Assembly (NCBI GenBank): GCA_035651055.1
Contig: DASRGK010000003.1
Location: 1-10,350, forward strand
Reading direction: 5' to 3'
DNA: 10,350 bases
From: JAFKKF01 sp035651055
Lineage (GTDB): Bacteria > Pseudomonadota > Alphaproteobacteria > Rhizobiales > Kaistiaceae
Part shown: piece after piece, positions 1-7,386 of the stretch
How the letters are laid out: each line of letters begins with the position of its first letter
Position numbering within the stretch: position 1 is the stretch's first letter
Program-made: the position numbers and the translations under genes
Notes under the pieces: model-generated
Databases searched by the model: none
What the model saw: only the letters and a program-made list of their open reading frames with translations
What the model was told of the DNA's origin: nothing

Positions 1-148
1 TGGCGCTGCTGGTGAGGCCGGCAAAGCGGTGGGTGACTTCCTGCGGGGTGATCTCGTAGCCGACCTTTCGCAAGTGATCTGCGTCGACCCGGGCGGCGAT
101 GATCTCGGAATCGACGAGCACGCCGTCGCAGTCGAAGAGGATGAGCAT
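1..148 (-). CDS. HAD-superfamily phosphatase, N-terminal part only (runs off left edge)
   Basis: A reading frame starts with ATG at 148-146 on the minus strand and continues open to the window edge, giving about 49 residues that begin MLILFDCDGVLVDSE. This is HAD motif I, with the nucleophile Asp and the Asp two residues later (DCD) followed by GVLVDSE. That form is typical of the phosphoglycolate phosphatase / beta-phosphoglucomutase-like subfamily (HAD IA), which are soluble Mg-dependent enzymes acting on small phosphorylated metabolites. The substrate cannot be told from this fragment. The cap domain begins after it (HLRKVGYEIT, then HRFAGL, typical of the helical cap). No good Shine-Dalgarno precedes the ATG. 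The gene is divergent from ccrM and shares its upstream region. The family call is secure; the specific function is open because motifs II-IV lie outside the window. Confidence 0.85.
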   Translation of the reverse strand, partial: MLILFDCDGVLVDSEIIAARVDADHLRKVGYEITPQEVTHRFAGLTSSA

Positions 149-183
149 GGGAGAGGCGGTCCGGACCTGGGGATGGCGCGGAA

Positions 184-211
184 GCTCTAGCCCGGCCGCG
201 GCGCGTTGCAA
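184..211 (-). promoter_or_regulatory. Weak candidate promoter for the left-edge HAD gene
   Basis: On the minus strand TTGCAA (211-206) and TAGAGC (189-184) are separated by 16 bases and lie about 36 bases upstream of the HAD start. Both hexamers are only partial matches to the sigma-70 consensus. A 12-bp palindrome, AAAGCACGCTTT at 210-221, overlaps the distal element and could be an operator. This is a pattern match only. Confidence 0.25.
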
Positions 212-245
212 AGCACGCTTTCTGCGCCCCCGGCCTCCCCTCGGC

Positions 246-272
246 GCATGGTTCACCTCCGCTTAACCATGC
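246..272 (+). promoter_or_regulatory. Inverted pair of CtrA-like half-sites upstream of ccrM
   Basis: TTAACCAT at 263-270 is an exact copy of the half-site described for the alphaproteobacterial cell-cycle regulator CtrA. It sits inside a perfect 8-bp inverted repeat: GCATGGTT at 246-253 and AACCATGC at 265-272, with an 11-base spacer. The left arm read on the minus strand gives TGAACCAT, one mismatch from the half-site. A further weak relative, CTAACC, follows at 277-282. The pair lies 75-100 bases before the preferred ccrM start, where a promoter element would sit. In Caulobacter ccrM is a direct CtrA target, so placement and motif agree. Binding itself is inferred. Confidence 0.5.
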
Positions 273-344
273 CGCCTAACCCGGCCTTCACCTTGTCCGG
301 CAAGGATGGATCAAGCGTGTTGTTGCGTACGGGTGGGCGTTCGG

Positions 345-1460
345 ATGGGGCAGGCGCGTCAAAAAGCGGCGGAGCTGCCGTGGCTCGATTCGATCCTCCA
401 GGGCGATTGCGTGAGCGAACTGGCGAGGCTGCCGGCCGCCTCGGTCGACCTCGTTTTTGCCGACCCGCCCTATAACCTCCAGCTCGAGGGCAGGCTGACC
501 CGGCCCGACCAGTCCGAGGTCGATGCGGTCGACGACGCCTGGGACCGGTTCGCCAGCTTCGCCGATTACGACGCCTTCACGCGCGCCTGGCTGCTGGCGT
601 GCCGCCGCGTGCTGAAGCCGAACGGCACGCTCTGGGTAATCGGCTCCTATCACAACATCTTCCGCGTCGGGACGATGCTGCAGGACCTCGGCTTCTGGAT
701 CCTCAACGACATCGTCTGGCGCAAGACCAACCCGATGCCGAACTTCCGCGGCCGCCGCTTCACCAATGCCCACGAGACGATGATCTGGGCGAGCCGCGAT
801 CCGGCCGCCAAGAGCTATACGTTCAACTACGAGGCCCTGAAGCGCGGCAATGACGACATCCAGATGCGCTCCGACTGGCTCTTTCCGATCTGCACCGGGA
901 ATGAGCGGCTGAAGGGCGAGGGCGGCAGGAAGGTCCATCCGACACAGAAGCCGGAGGCGCTCCTCCACCGCATCCTGCTGGCTTCGTCGAAGCCCGGCGA
1001 TGTAGTGCTCGACCCGTTCTTCGGCACCGGGACGACCGGCGCGGTAGCGAAGCGCCTCGGCCGCCATTTCGTCGGCGTCGAGCGCGAGGCGGAGTATATC
1101 GCCGCCGCGACGGCGCGGATCGCGGCGGTGGAGCCGGCGCCGACAACGGCGCTGGAAATTTCCTCCGGCAAGCGGGCCGAGCCGCGCGTCGCGTTCGGGA
1201 CGCTGGTTGAAAGCGGCATCATTTCGCCCGGCGCAATCCTCACCGACGGCCGCGCCCGGCATCGCGCCGAGGTGCGTGCAGACGGAACGCTTCGCGCCGG
1301 CGAGCACACCGGCTCGATCCATCGCGTCGGCGCGCTGGTGCAGGGGCTCGACGCCTGCAACGGCTGGACGTTCTGGCATTTCGACCGCGGCGGGGAGCGG
1401 GCGCCGATCGACGAACTCCGCGCGGCGATCCGGCGCGAAATGGCGACCGCCGGCGGCTAG
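345..1460 (+). CDS. ccrM: Cell-cycle DNA adenine-N6 methyltransferase CcrM (GANTC)
   Basis: This is a solitary class beta adenine methyltransferase, which in alphaproteobacteria methylates the A of GANTC and times cell-cycle transcription. With the start at 345 the protein has 371 residues, normal for rhizobial-type CcrM. Catalytic motif IV is DPPYNL at residues 40-45, HPTQKPEALL lies near 198-207, and the AdoMet motif I is DPFFGTGTTG near 223-232, the beta-class order. Stretches such as AFTRAWLLACRRVLKP, GSYHNIFR and NDIVWRKTNPMPNF are those of CcrM. The C-terminal ~100 residues (KRAEPRVAFGTLVESG to DACNGWTFWHF) are the extra DNA-binding domain found in CcrM. An upstream in-frame ATG at 306 would add 13 residues including three consecutive Cys. 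I prefer 345 because GGGTGGG (331-337) sits 7 bases before it and the extension looks unlike a coding N-terminus. No restriction enzyme lies nearby. The gene converges on the toxin gene with 4 bp between stops. Confidence 0.95.
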   Translation: MGQARQKAAELPWLDSILQGDCVSELARLPAASVDLVFADPPYNLQLEGRLTRPDQSEVDAVDDAWDRFASFADYDAFTRAWLLACRRVLKPNGTLWVIGSYHNIFRVGTMLQDLGFWILNDIVWRKTNPMPNFRGRRFTNAHETMIWASRDPAAKSYTFNYEALKRGNDDIQMRSDWLFPICTGNERLKGEGGRKVHPTQKPEALLHRILLASSKPGDVVLDPFFGTGTTGAVAKRLGRHFVGVEREAEYIAAATARIAAVEPAPTTALEISSGKRAEPRVAFGTLVESGIISPGAILTDGRARHRAEVRADGTLRAGEHTGSIHRVGALVQGLDACNGWTFWHFDRGGERAPIDELRAAIRREMATAGG

Positions 1461-1464
1461 CCGC

Positions 1465-1863
1465 TCACCACAAGGTCGCGATGTGCGGATAGTCGATGAG
1501 CCGACTGTCCTTGGTAACCACGGATGCGTTCAGAATGCGAGCCGTCGCGGCGATCATCCGGTCGGCGGGATCGCGATGAAAGTTGCCGGGCAGGTTCACG
1601 GCCTCGATTGCGACCGCGTTGGTTACCGGCACGAAGGCAACCCCGGGGATTTGCTCGACCTTGGCCAGCCAGCTTGAAACTTCACGATTCAAGGTCAGTC
1701 GCTGGCGCTCAACCAGCAACGCAATCTCCCACGCCGATATGGAGGAAATCCTGATTCCATCAGTAGATCTCTCACGTTCGATTGCGGCGGCCGCGCCGGC
1801 ACCGAGCAGGCCTGCCTGACCGCTGACCCACCAAACCAGCGCGTGGGTATCAAGGACGATCAC
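1465..1863 (-). CDS. PIN-domain toxin, VapC-like RNase
   Basis: The 132-residue product is a single PIN domain, a Mg-dependent single-strand RNase fold used as the toxin of type II toxin-antitoxin pairs. Acidic active-site candidates are D5 in LDTHALVWW, E46 in SISAWEIALL, D98 and D101 in HRDPADRMIAATA, and D119 in VTKDSRL. The order and the WEIA and DPADRMIAA signatures match the COG3744 / Sll0205-like subgroup. The start is GTG (1863-1861), whose GTGA overlaps the antitoxin stop TGA by 4 bp, implying translational coupling. The length is normal and all acidic positions are present, so the toxin looks intact. Codon use is visibly less GC3-biased than in neighbouring smc or ccrM, which fits acquisition by transfer. 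The RNA target, tRNA or other, cannot be read from the sequence. Confidence 0.9.
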   Translation of the reverse strand: MIVLDTHALVWWVSGQAGLLGAGAAAAIERERSTDGIRISSISAWEIALLVERQRLTLNREVSSWLAKVEQIPGVAFVPVTNAVAIEAVNLPGNFHRDPADRMIAATARILNASVVTKDSRLIDYPHIATLW

Positions 1864-2108
1864 GGCGGATCGATCCGATCCGCACGCTCCCAGTCTTCCT
1901 CACCCACGGGATCGAGCGGACGATCGAAGGACAGAACCGAGCCCCGCAAGTCCTTCAGAGCGTCGTGCTCCGTTGGTTCGTAGGGCCGAACCTCGATCGC
2001 CGGCTTGCCGCGGTCGGTGATCACCAGCCGCTGTCCCGTCGCTTCGACTTCGCGGAGCAGCTGCAGCGCCCGCGCCTTGAAGACCGATTTTGAGACTTCC
2101 CGGTTCAT
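1860..2108 (-). CDS. Phd/YefM-family antitoxin
   Basis: The 82-residue product opens MNREVSKSVFKARALQLLREV and continues with VITDRGKPAIEVRPY, the pattern of the Phd/YefM antitoxin DNA-binding domain: helix with regularly spaced L and R residues, then a beta hairpin around ITDRGKP. The acidic, proline-containing C-terminal half (LRGSVLSFDRPLDP, then EEDWERAD) would wrap around and inhibit the PIN toxin encoded next. Open frame extends upstream to ATGs at 2132 and 2138, but 2108 is the better start. It aligns with the usual N-terminus of the family, and a sigma-70-like promoter ends six bases before it, so the mRNA would begin at or next to this ATG. As known for the family, the protein probably represses its own promoter, alone and with the toxin. 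Confidence 0.9.
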   Translation of the reverse strand: MNREVSKSVFKARALQLLREVEATGQRLVITDRGKPAIEVRPYEPTEHDALKDLRGSVLSFDRPLDPVGEEDWERADRIDPP

Positions 2109-2114
2109 GATGTG

Positions 2115-2143
2115 ACTATAGGCATGTGACATGGTCACTTCAA
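2115..2143 (-). promoter_or_regulatory. Promoter and operator of the toxin-antitoxin pair, apparently leaderless
   Basis: On the minus strand TTGAAG (2143-2138) and TATAGT (2120-2115) are separated by exactly 17 bases. After the -10 element come six bases, CACATC, and then the antitoxin ATG at 2108, so transcription would start at or within a base of the start codon with no room for a Shine-Dalgarno site. Inside the spacer is the palindrome GTGACCATGTCAC (2138-2126; 5-bp arms, 3-base centre). A further copy of its arm, read GTCACA, lies at 2116-2111 over the -10 and start region. This is the expected place for an autorepressor operator. The -35 hexamer is built from the last codons of the HAD gene upstream. 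Confidence 0.6.
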
Positions 2144-2749
2144 GGGAATGCCGTGGCGGGCCAGGTCGCGCCGCAGGCCGTCAGGATCGACGAACACCTC
2201 GGCATTCCACCCGGCGGCACGGGCCGCCGCGACGTTCCTGGGGCTGTCGTCGAAAAAGAGGGTGGCGGCGGGTTGAAGGCCAAAGGTCTCCGCATGATGC
2301 CGGAATATCGCGGCGTCGGGCTTCACCGTGCCGATGCGCGCCGAGACCGTCACCCCGCGAAATCGCCGGAAGACGGGGAAACGCTGCTCGGCTTCGAGAA
2401 AAGTGTCCGCCGCCCAATTGGTAAGCGCGGTCACGTCATAGCCGGCGTCGATGAGGCGGTTGGCAATGGCCGTGCTCTCCTCGATCGGACCGGGAAGCAT
2501 CTCGGCATGGTGCCTCCGGAATTCGCGGATCATCGCGGCGTCGGCGGGATGGGCGACGATGAGTTCGGCCTCCGCTTCCGCCCAGGTCGCGCCGGCATCC
2601 GTCTTGGCAAGCCAGGCGCTGTTGCAGACCTCGTCGAGGAAGCGCCGCCGCGCCGCCGCATCCGGGATGAGGCGCCGGTACGGGATTTCGGGGTCCCAGC
2701 GGACGAGCACATTGCCGAGATCGAAGACGATGTGCTTGATGCCGCTCAC
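2135..2749 (-). CDS. HAD-IA phosphatase, YihX-like
   Basis: The 204-residue protein starts (M)SGIKHIVFDLGNVLVRWDP. HAD motifs are in order: motif I nucleophile D10 (FDLGNVL), motif II T110 (VTALTNW), motif III K143 (GTVKPDAAIF), motif IV D167-D168 (LFFDDSPRNV). The DLGNV form, with Gly where many HADs have the second Asp, and TNW are typical of the YihX / HAD-IA variant 3 group, which in E. coli removes phosphate from alpha-glucose-1-phosphate. The substrate here is unproven. The start is GTG at 2749-2747; GTGA overlaps the mutY stop (TGA 2748-2746), and longer upstream readings of the frame lie inside mutY and show no family similarity. It is the last gene of the smc-mutY run and probably translationally coupled to mutY. 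Its final codons provide the -35 element of the toxin-antitoxin promoter. Confidence 0.9.
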   Translation of the reverse strand: MSGIKHIVFDLGNVLVRWDPEIPYRRLIPDAAARRRFLDEVCNSAWLAKTDAGATWAEAEAELIVAHPADAAMIREFRRHHAEMLPGPIEESTAIANRLIDAGYDVTALTNWAADTFLEAEQRFPVFRRFRGVTVSARIGTVKPDAAIFRHHAETFGLQPAATLFFDDSPRNVAAARAAGWNAEVFVDPDGLRRDLARHGIPLK

Positions 2750-3846
2750 GCCACTCTCCCGACCCTGTCGGAACGACCCTTGGCCGTCGCGCCCGGTATT
2801 GCCGCCTCGATCACCTTCTTCATGACGCTGGGCAGTGCCTGGTAGGGCAGCGAGGCGCCCGGCTCCCACCAGCAGCCGGGCGGCGGCGAGGCCTCGTCGG
2901 CCACGCTCGCGGCCATGACGGCAAGTTCGAGCCGGAAGTGGGTGAAGACGTGGACGACCGGACCGGGCATGGGCCGCCACTCCGCCTCAAGCGGCGCGTG
3001 AGAAATCGCGCCGAAGTCAGCCTGAAGACTCGTCCATTCGCTCCCGGGCACCTCGACCATCCCGCCGAGCAGACCGCTATCGGCCCGGCGCCGGAGCAGC
3101 ACCGCGCCATCCCGGCGACGGGCGACAAAGGCGATGCCAAAGCGCTCCGGCCGCGGAGCCTTTTCGCCGCGGCGCGGATACGCATCCTCAGCGCCGCGTG
3201 CATGCGCCACGCAGGTGCCCGAAAACGGACAGAGCGCACATGCCGGCCGCTTCGGCGTACAGATCGCCGAACCGAGGTCCATCATCGCCTGGGCGAAATC
3301 GCCGGCGCGCCGGGAGGGCGTCAGCGATTGCTGCCGACGGCTGATCTCCGCCTTGGCTGCCGGCACCGGCGTCTCAATGGCGAAAAGGCGGGCGATCACC
3401 CGCTCGATATTGGCATCGACCACGGCGACCGGCTCGTCGAAGGCAATCGCCGCGACCGCAGCCGCGGTATAGGCGCCGATGCCGGGGAGGGCGCGGAGAC
3501 CTTCCGCCGTCCGCGGAAACACGCCGCCGTGCTTCGCTACCACGGCATCGGCGCAGGCCTTCATGTTGCGGGCGCGGGCGTAGTAGCCGAGGCCGGTCCA
3601 CGCCCGCATGACATCCTCGCGCGCCGCCGCCGCCAGCGCCGCGACGTTCGGCCAGCGCGCGACGAAATCGTCGTAGCGCGGCTTCACCGCCGCCACGCTC
3701 GTCTGTTGCAGCATGACCTCGGACAGCCACACGCGATAGGGATCGGGCACGACGCCGCGGGCACGCTCCTTCGGCCCGACCCGCCAGGGCAGCTTGCGCG
3801 CATGGCGGTCGTACCAGGCGAGGAGGGCATCCGGATCCGGCGTCAT
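2746..3846 (-). CDS. mutY: A/G-specific adenine DNA glycosylase MutY
   Basis: MutY removes adenine mispaired with 8-oxoguanine and so prevents G:C to T:A transversions. The 366-residue protein has every expected part: catalytic Glu at E43 in LSEVMLQQTSV, helix-hairpin-helix LPGIGAYTAAA (120-130), catalytic Asp D144 in VVDANIERV, and the [4Fe-4S] cluster C196-X6-C203-X2-C206-X5-C212. The C-terminal half (from about residue 235) is the NUDIX-like domain that recognises 8-oxoguanine, with GLLGGMVEVPGSEW and VHVFTHFRLEL. The glycosylase is therefore predicted active. The start is ATG at 3846. The gene follows smc by 10 bases on the same strand and overlaps the HAD gene by 4 bases (GTGA), so it is almost surely cotranscribed with both. 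MutY rather than endonuclease III is shown by the NUDIX-like tail. Confidence 0.97.
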   Translation of the reverse strand: MTPDPDALLAWYDRHARKLPWRVGPKERARGVVPDPYRVWLSEVMLQQTSVAAVKPRYDDFVARWPNVAALAAAAREDVMRAWTGLGYYARARNMKACADAVVAKHGGVFPRTAEGLRALPGIGAYTAAAVAAIAFDEPVAVVDANIERVIARLFAIETPVPAAKAEISRRQQSLTPSRRAGDFAQAMMDLGSAICTPKRPACALCPFSGTCVAHARGAEDAYPRRGEKAPRPERFGIAFVARRRDGAVLLRRRADSGLLGGMVEVPGSEWTSLQADFGAISHAPLEAEWRPMPGPVVHVFTHFRLELAVMAASVADEASPPPGCWWEPGASLPYQALPSVMKKVIEAAIPGATAKGRSDRVGRVA

Positions 3847-3856
3847 GCCGGATATC

Positions 3857-6800
3857 CTATCCGGCTTCGCGGAAGCGCTCCGCAGTCTGCAGGTCGACCG
3901 AGACGAGCTGCGAGACGCCGCGCTCGGCCATGGTCACGCCGAAGAGCCGGTTCATGCGGCTCATCGTGATCGGGTTGTGAGTGATCACCACGAACCGTGT
4001 GTTCGTCGAGCGGGTCATTTCGTCAAGCAGATTGCAGAAGCGCTCGACATTGGCGTCGTCGAGCGGTGCGTCGACCTCGTCCAGGACGCAGATCGGCGCC
4101 GGATTGGTGAGGAACACGGCGAAGATGAGCGCCATTGCCGTCAGGGCCTGCTCGCCGCCCGACAGGAGCGTCATGATCTGCGGCTTCTTGCCCGGCGGAC
4201 GCGCGAGAATCTCCAGACCCGCTTCGAGGGGATCGTCCGACTCGGTCAGCTGCAGTTCCGCAACCCCGCCGCTGAAGAGGTGCGTGAAGAGGCGCTGGAA
4301 ATGCGCGTTGACCGTGCCGAAGGCGGCGGTGAGCCGCTCGCGGCCTTCCTTGTTGAGGCTGCCGATGCCCTGCCGCAAGCGGTGGATCGCCGCGACCAGG
4401 TCGTCGCGCTCCGCCACGATCGCATTCCGCCGCTCCGCAACCTCGTTTGCTTCAGCCTCGGCGCGCAGGTTCACGGCGCCCAGCCGTTCGCGCTCCTGCC
4501 TGTAGCGTTCGAGCCGCGCCTCCGTCTCGCCGAGCTGCGGCACCGCATCGCCCGCGCGCAGCCCCGCGGCCGCCGCGGTCTCCTCCGGCGTGCAGTCGAG
4601 CGCTTCACGGATGCGCGTGGTCACCTCGACGAGCCGCTCGCGCGATGCGACGGCGCGTTCCTCGGCGCGCCCGCGCTGCTCGCGCGCCTCGGCCAGCGCG
4701 TCGAGCGCGGCACGCGCGCTGCGATCGGCCTCGGCGAGCGCGTTCTCGCCGATGGAGAGCGCATCCGCGGCTTCCTTGCGGGCCTGTTCCGCCGCGGCGA
4801 TTTCGGAGAGAAGGGCGACGCGTTTCGTCTCGATCCTCGCCGGCTCTTCCGCCAGCCGCGCGCGTTCGGCAGCCGCCTCGTCCCGGCGGGTGGACAGAAT
4901 GCCGATCTGCGCCTCGGCATTGGCGCCCCGTTCCTGCCAGTTCTTGCGCTCCGCCGCGATGTAGGCGAGGCGCCTGGCGCGCATTTCCGCCTCACGGGCA
5001 AGGCTCTCGACAGCCCCGCGCGCTTCCGCGAGGGCGGCCCGGTCCGCCGCGACCCGTTCGCGCGCTGCGGCGAGGCCGGGGGCGAGCGCAGCCGGATCGG
5101 CCGTCGACGCCAGGCCGTTCGCCGCATCTGACCGGCGCGTCTCCTCTTCGGCGATCGCCTGGGCGAGCCGGCTCTGCGCCTCGCCGAGTGCGCTTCTCCG
5201 TGTCGCCACGCGGGCCGATTCGCGCTCGGCCGCGGCAAGCGCCGCCCGCCTCTCGTCGACGCTCTTCTGCGCGCTCCGCCATGCATCGCGGGCACTGCGC
5301 TCCTCGCTTTCCGCCGTCCGCATCGCTGCGGACGTGGCCTCGAGGGCCGCCCATTTCTCGGCAACGGCAGCGCGCGCCGCGATCGCCGCGGCGTCGAGTT
5401 CGGTCAGCCGGTTGCGGCTGGCCAGACGCTGCGCCGCCGCCTTCGACGACCCGGCCGCGGCGGTGTAGCCGTCCCAGCGCCAGAGGTCGCCCGCCCGCGT
5501 TACCAGCCGTTGTCCCGGCTTCAGCAGGGCCTGCAGGGCAGGGCCGTCGCCGGGCGCGACAATCCCGGTCTGTGCGAGGCGGCGCGAGAGTACCGGCGGC
5601 GCCTCGACGTAGTTGGACAGCGGTTCGCTGCCCGGCGGCAGCCGCGGATCCCCGTCGGCAGCGCCGACCATCCGCCAGTGAACCGCCGCCGCGTCGTCGG
5701 TCGAAGCATCGAGATCGTCGCCGAAGGCGGCGCCGAGCGCTTCCTCGTAGCCGTGCGTCACCTTCACGCTGTCGAGAATCGGCGTCTCGCCCTCGACGCG
5801 GGTGGTGGCGAGAAGCGCGACCAGCGTCGCCGACTCGGCCTCGATACGGCTGAGCGCCTGTTCCGCTTCGGCGAGCGGCGGTCGCGCTTCCGCATTGCGG
5901 GTCCGCGCCTCCGCGGTCCGGGCTTCCGCGGCGAGGGCATCCCGCTCGGCGGACTGAAGCGAGATTTCCGCTGCTTCGAGTTCGTTCCTGGCGAGAGTAA
6001 CGGCGGCGGTATCCTTGGCGGCCTCGTCGAGGATCGAGAGTTCGCGCTCGACGTCCTCCAGTTCGCGCCGCTGGCGCGCAATACGGTCGCTCGCTTCGGC
6101 CAGCGCCCGTTCGAGTTCGCCGCGCCGTGCGGTCACCTCGGCCAGTTCGTGCGTGAGCCCGTTCAGTCGCCGCTCGCTTTCGGCGAGGGCGTCCTCGCAG
6201 GCCTGACGCCGCTCGGCCGCGGCCGCCTGCCGTTCGTCCATCGCGGCATGCGCTGCTTCGAGGCCGCGCTCTTCTTCGTCCAGCCGCGCCAGGATCACGC
6301 CGTTGTCGGCGACCATGCGCTCCTCGCGCCTGATATCATCGGCAAGTTGCGAGAGCCGGCGGTCGAGTTCGGCCAGCCGCTCCTTCACGCGCGCTTCCTC
6401 GTGATCGAGCGTTTCGCGCGCGGCGACGATCCGCTGCAGCGCCGCGCCGGCGCGCACTGCATTGTCGCGGAGCGCCGGGAGGGCAGCGGCCGCCTCGGCC
6501 TCGCGCGTTGCCGCTCGCGCCTGGTCGCCGGCGCGGTCTTCGGCAATCCGGGTGAGGTCGAGGAGGGCGGACTCCGATTCGGCGAGCTGCTCTTTCGCGC
6601 CGAGCCAGCGGACGTGGAGGACGGTTGCCTCGGCCTTGCGGATTTCGCCCGACAGATTGCGGTAGCGCACCGCCTGCCGGGCCTGGCGCTTCAGCTGGTC
6701 GAGCTGCGTATCGATCTCGGCGACCACGTCGTCGAGTCGCCCGAGATTCTGCTCGGCCGCCGTCAGCCGCAGTTCCGCCTCGTGCCGGCGATTGTGCAGG

Positions 6801-7315
6801 CCGGAAATGCCGGCCGCCTCTTCGAGGAGCGCGCGGCGGTCGGTGGGCTTGGCCGCGATCAGCTCGCCGATCCGGCCCTGGCCCACCATCGCCGGCGAAT
6901 GGGCGCCGGTCGAGGCATCGGCAAAGAGAAGCTGCACGTCGCGCTGGCGGACGTCGCGGCCATTGACCTTGTAGACCGACCCCGCCTCGCGCTCGATCCG
7001 GCGCGTGATCTCGAGCTCCGCCGATTCGTTGAAGGTGATCGGCGCTGTCCGGTCGCTGTTGTCGATGGCGAGCGAGACCTCGGCGGTATTGCGGGCCGGA
7101 CGATTGAGGCTTCCCGAGAAGATGACGTCGTCCATCCCGGACGCACGCATGTTCTTGTAGGAGGCCTCGCCCATTACCCAGCGAAGCGCTTCGACCAGGT
7201 TCGACTTGCCGCAGCCGTTCGGCCCGACCACCCCGGTCAGGCCCGGCTCGATGACGAACTCGGTCGGCTCAACGAAGGATTTGAACCCGAGAATGCGAAG
7301 GCGGGTGAACTGCAA
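3857..7315 (-). CDS. smc: Chromosome segregation protein SMC
   Basis: This is the bacterial condensin ATPase, which compacts and individualises sister chromosomes with ScpA and ScpB. At 1152 residues it has normal SMC length. The N-terminal head carries Walker A GPNGCGKSN (31-39) and the Q-loop VGQGRIGEL (144-152). A long Ala/Glu/Arg-rich coiled coil runs from about 170 to 505, then a compact hinge (about 510-620, containing TPILDSVKVTHGYEEALGAAFG and SNYVEAPPVL), then the returning coil to about 1000. The C-terminal head has the signature LSGGEQALTAMALIF from 1051 and Walker B ICVLDEVDAPLDD from 1075. The start is TTG (7315-7313): the first residues QFTRLRILGFKSF match the family N-terminus directly, and GGGAG lies 9 bases upstream. 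The gene sits 71 bases after dsbA and 10 bases before mutY. GANTC sites lie just before its start (7318-7322) and 56 bases further upstream (7378-7382). Confidence 0.97.
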   Translation of the reverse strand: MQFTRLRILGFKSFVEPTEFVIEPGLTGVVGPNGCGKSNLVEALRWVMGEASYKNMRASGMDDVIFSGSLNRPARNTAEVSLAIDNSDRTAPITFNESAELEITRRIEREAGSVYKVNGRDVRQRDVQLLFADASTGAHSPAMVGQGRIGELIAAKPTDRRALLEEAAGISGLHNRRHEAELRLTAAEQNLGRLDDVVAEIDTQLDQLKRQARQAVRYRNLSGEIRKAEATVLHVRWLGAKEQLAESESALLDLTRIAEDRAGDQARAATREAEAAAALPALRDNAVRAGAALQRIVAARETLDHEEARVKERLAELDRRLSQLADDIRREERMVADNGVILARLDEEERGLEAAHAAMDERQAAAAERRQACEDALAESERRLNGLTHELAEVTARRGELERALAEASDRIARQRRELEDVERELSILDEAAKDTAAVTLARNELEAAEISLQSAERDALAAEARTAEARTRNAEARPPLAEAEQALSRIEAESATLVALLATTRVEGETPILDSVKVTHGYEEALGAAFGDDLDASTDDAAAVHWRMVGAADGDPRLPPGSEPLSNYVEAPPVLSRRLAQTGIVAPGDGPALQALLKPGQRLVTRAGDLWRWDGYTAAAGSSKAAAQRLASRNRLTELDAAAIAARAAVAEKWAALEATSAAMRTAESEERSARDAWRSAQKSVDERRAALAAAERESARVATRRSALGEAQSRLAQAIAEEETRRSDAANGLASTADPAALAPGLAAARERVAADRAALAEARGAVESLAREAEMRARRLAYIAAERKNWQERGANAEAQIGILSTRRDEAAAERARLAEEPARIETKRVALLSEIAAAEQARKEAADALSIGENALAEADRSARAALDALAEAREQRGRAEERAVASRERLVEVTTRIREALDCTPEETAAAAGLRAGDAVPQLGETEARLERYRQERERLGAVNLRAEAEANEVAERRNAIVAERDDLVAAIHRLRQGIGSLNKEGRERLTAAFGTVNAHFQRLFTHLFSGGVAELQLTESDDPLEAGLEILARPPGKKPQIMTLLSGGEQALTAMALIFAVFLTNPAPICVLDEVDAPLDDANVERFCNLLDEMTRSTNTRFVVITHNPITMSRMNRLFGVTMAERGVSQLVSVDLQTAERFREAG

Positions 7316-7347
7316 GGGAATCGGCTCCCGAAAACACCCCGCCTCAA

Positions 7348-7366
7348 GAGGGCGGCGCCGGCCCTC
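7348..7366 (-). other. Small inverted repeat between dsbA and smc
   Basis: GAGGGC (7348-7353) and GCCCTC (7361-7366) can pair across a 7-base loop that itself contains the palindrome GGCGCC. On the minus strand the hairpin would lie between the dsbA stop and the smc start. A run of four T follows only 13 bases later, so it is not a convincing intrinsic terminator. It could be a modest attenuator or processing site, or simply GC-rich coincidence. Confidence 0.25.
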
Positions 7367-7386
7367 CGGGTATTGGTGATTCGGCG

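Noticed and set aside
306..344. Start of ccrM at ATG 306.
   Set aside because: It would add 13 residues containing three Cys in a row and has no well-spaced ribosome site; 345 fits the family length and has GGGTGGG upstream. Not fully excluded.
288..1379. Long minus-strand open frame opposite ccrM.
   Set aside because: An antisense shadow. The plus strand carries all CcrM motifs in order with an intact length.
2126..3969. Plus-strand open frames opposite the HAD gene and mutY.
   Set aside because: No recognisable domain. The minus strand has complete catalytic motifs for both genes.
7348..7366. Intrinsic terminator between dsbA and smc.
   Set aside because: The stem is six pairs and the only T-run (four) lies 13 bases beyond it, so it does not meet the usual pattern. 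Listed only as a weak inverted repeat.
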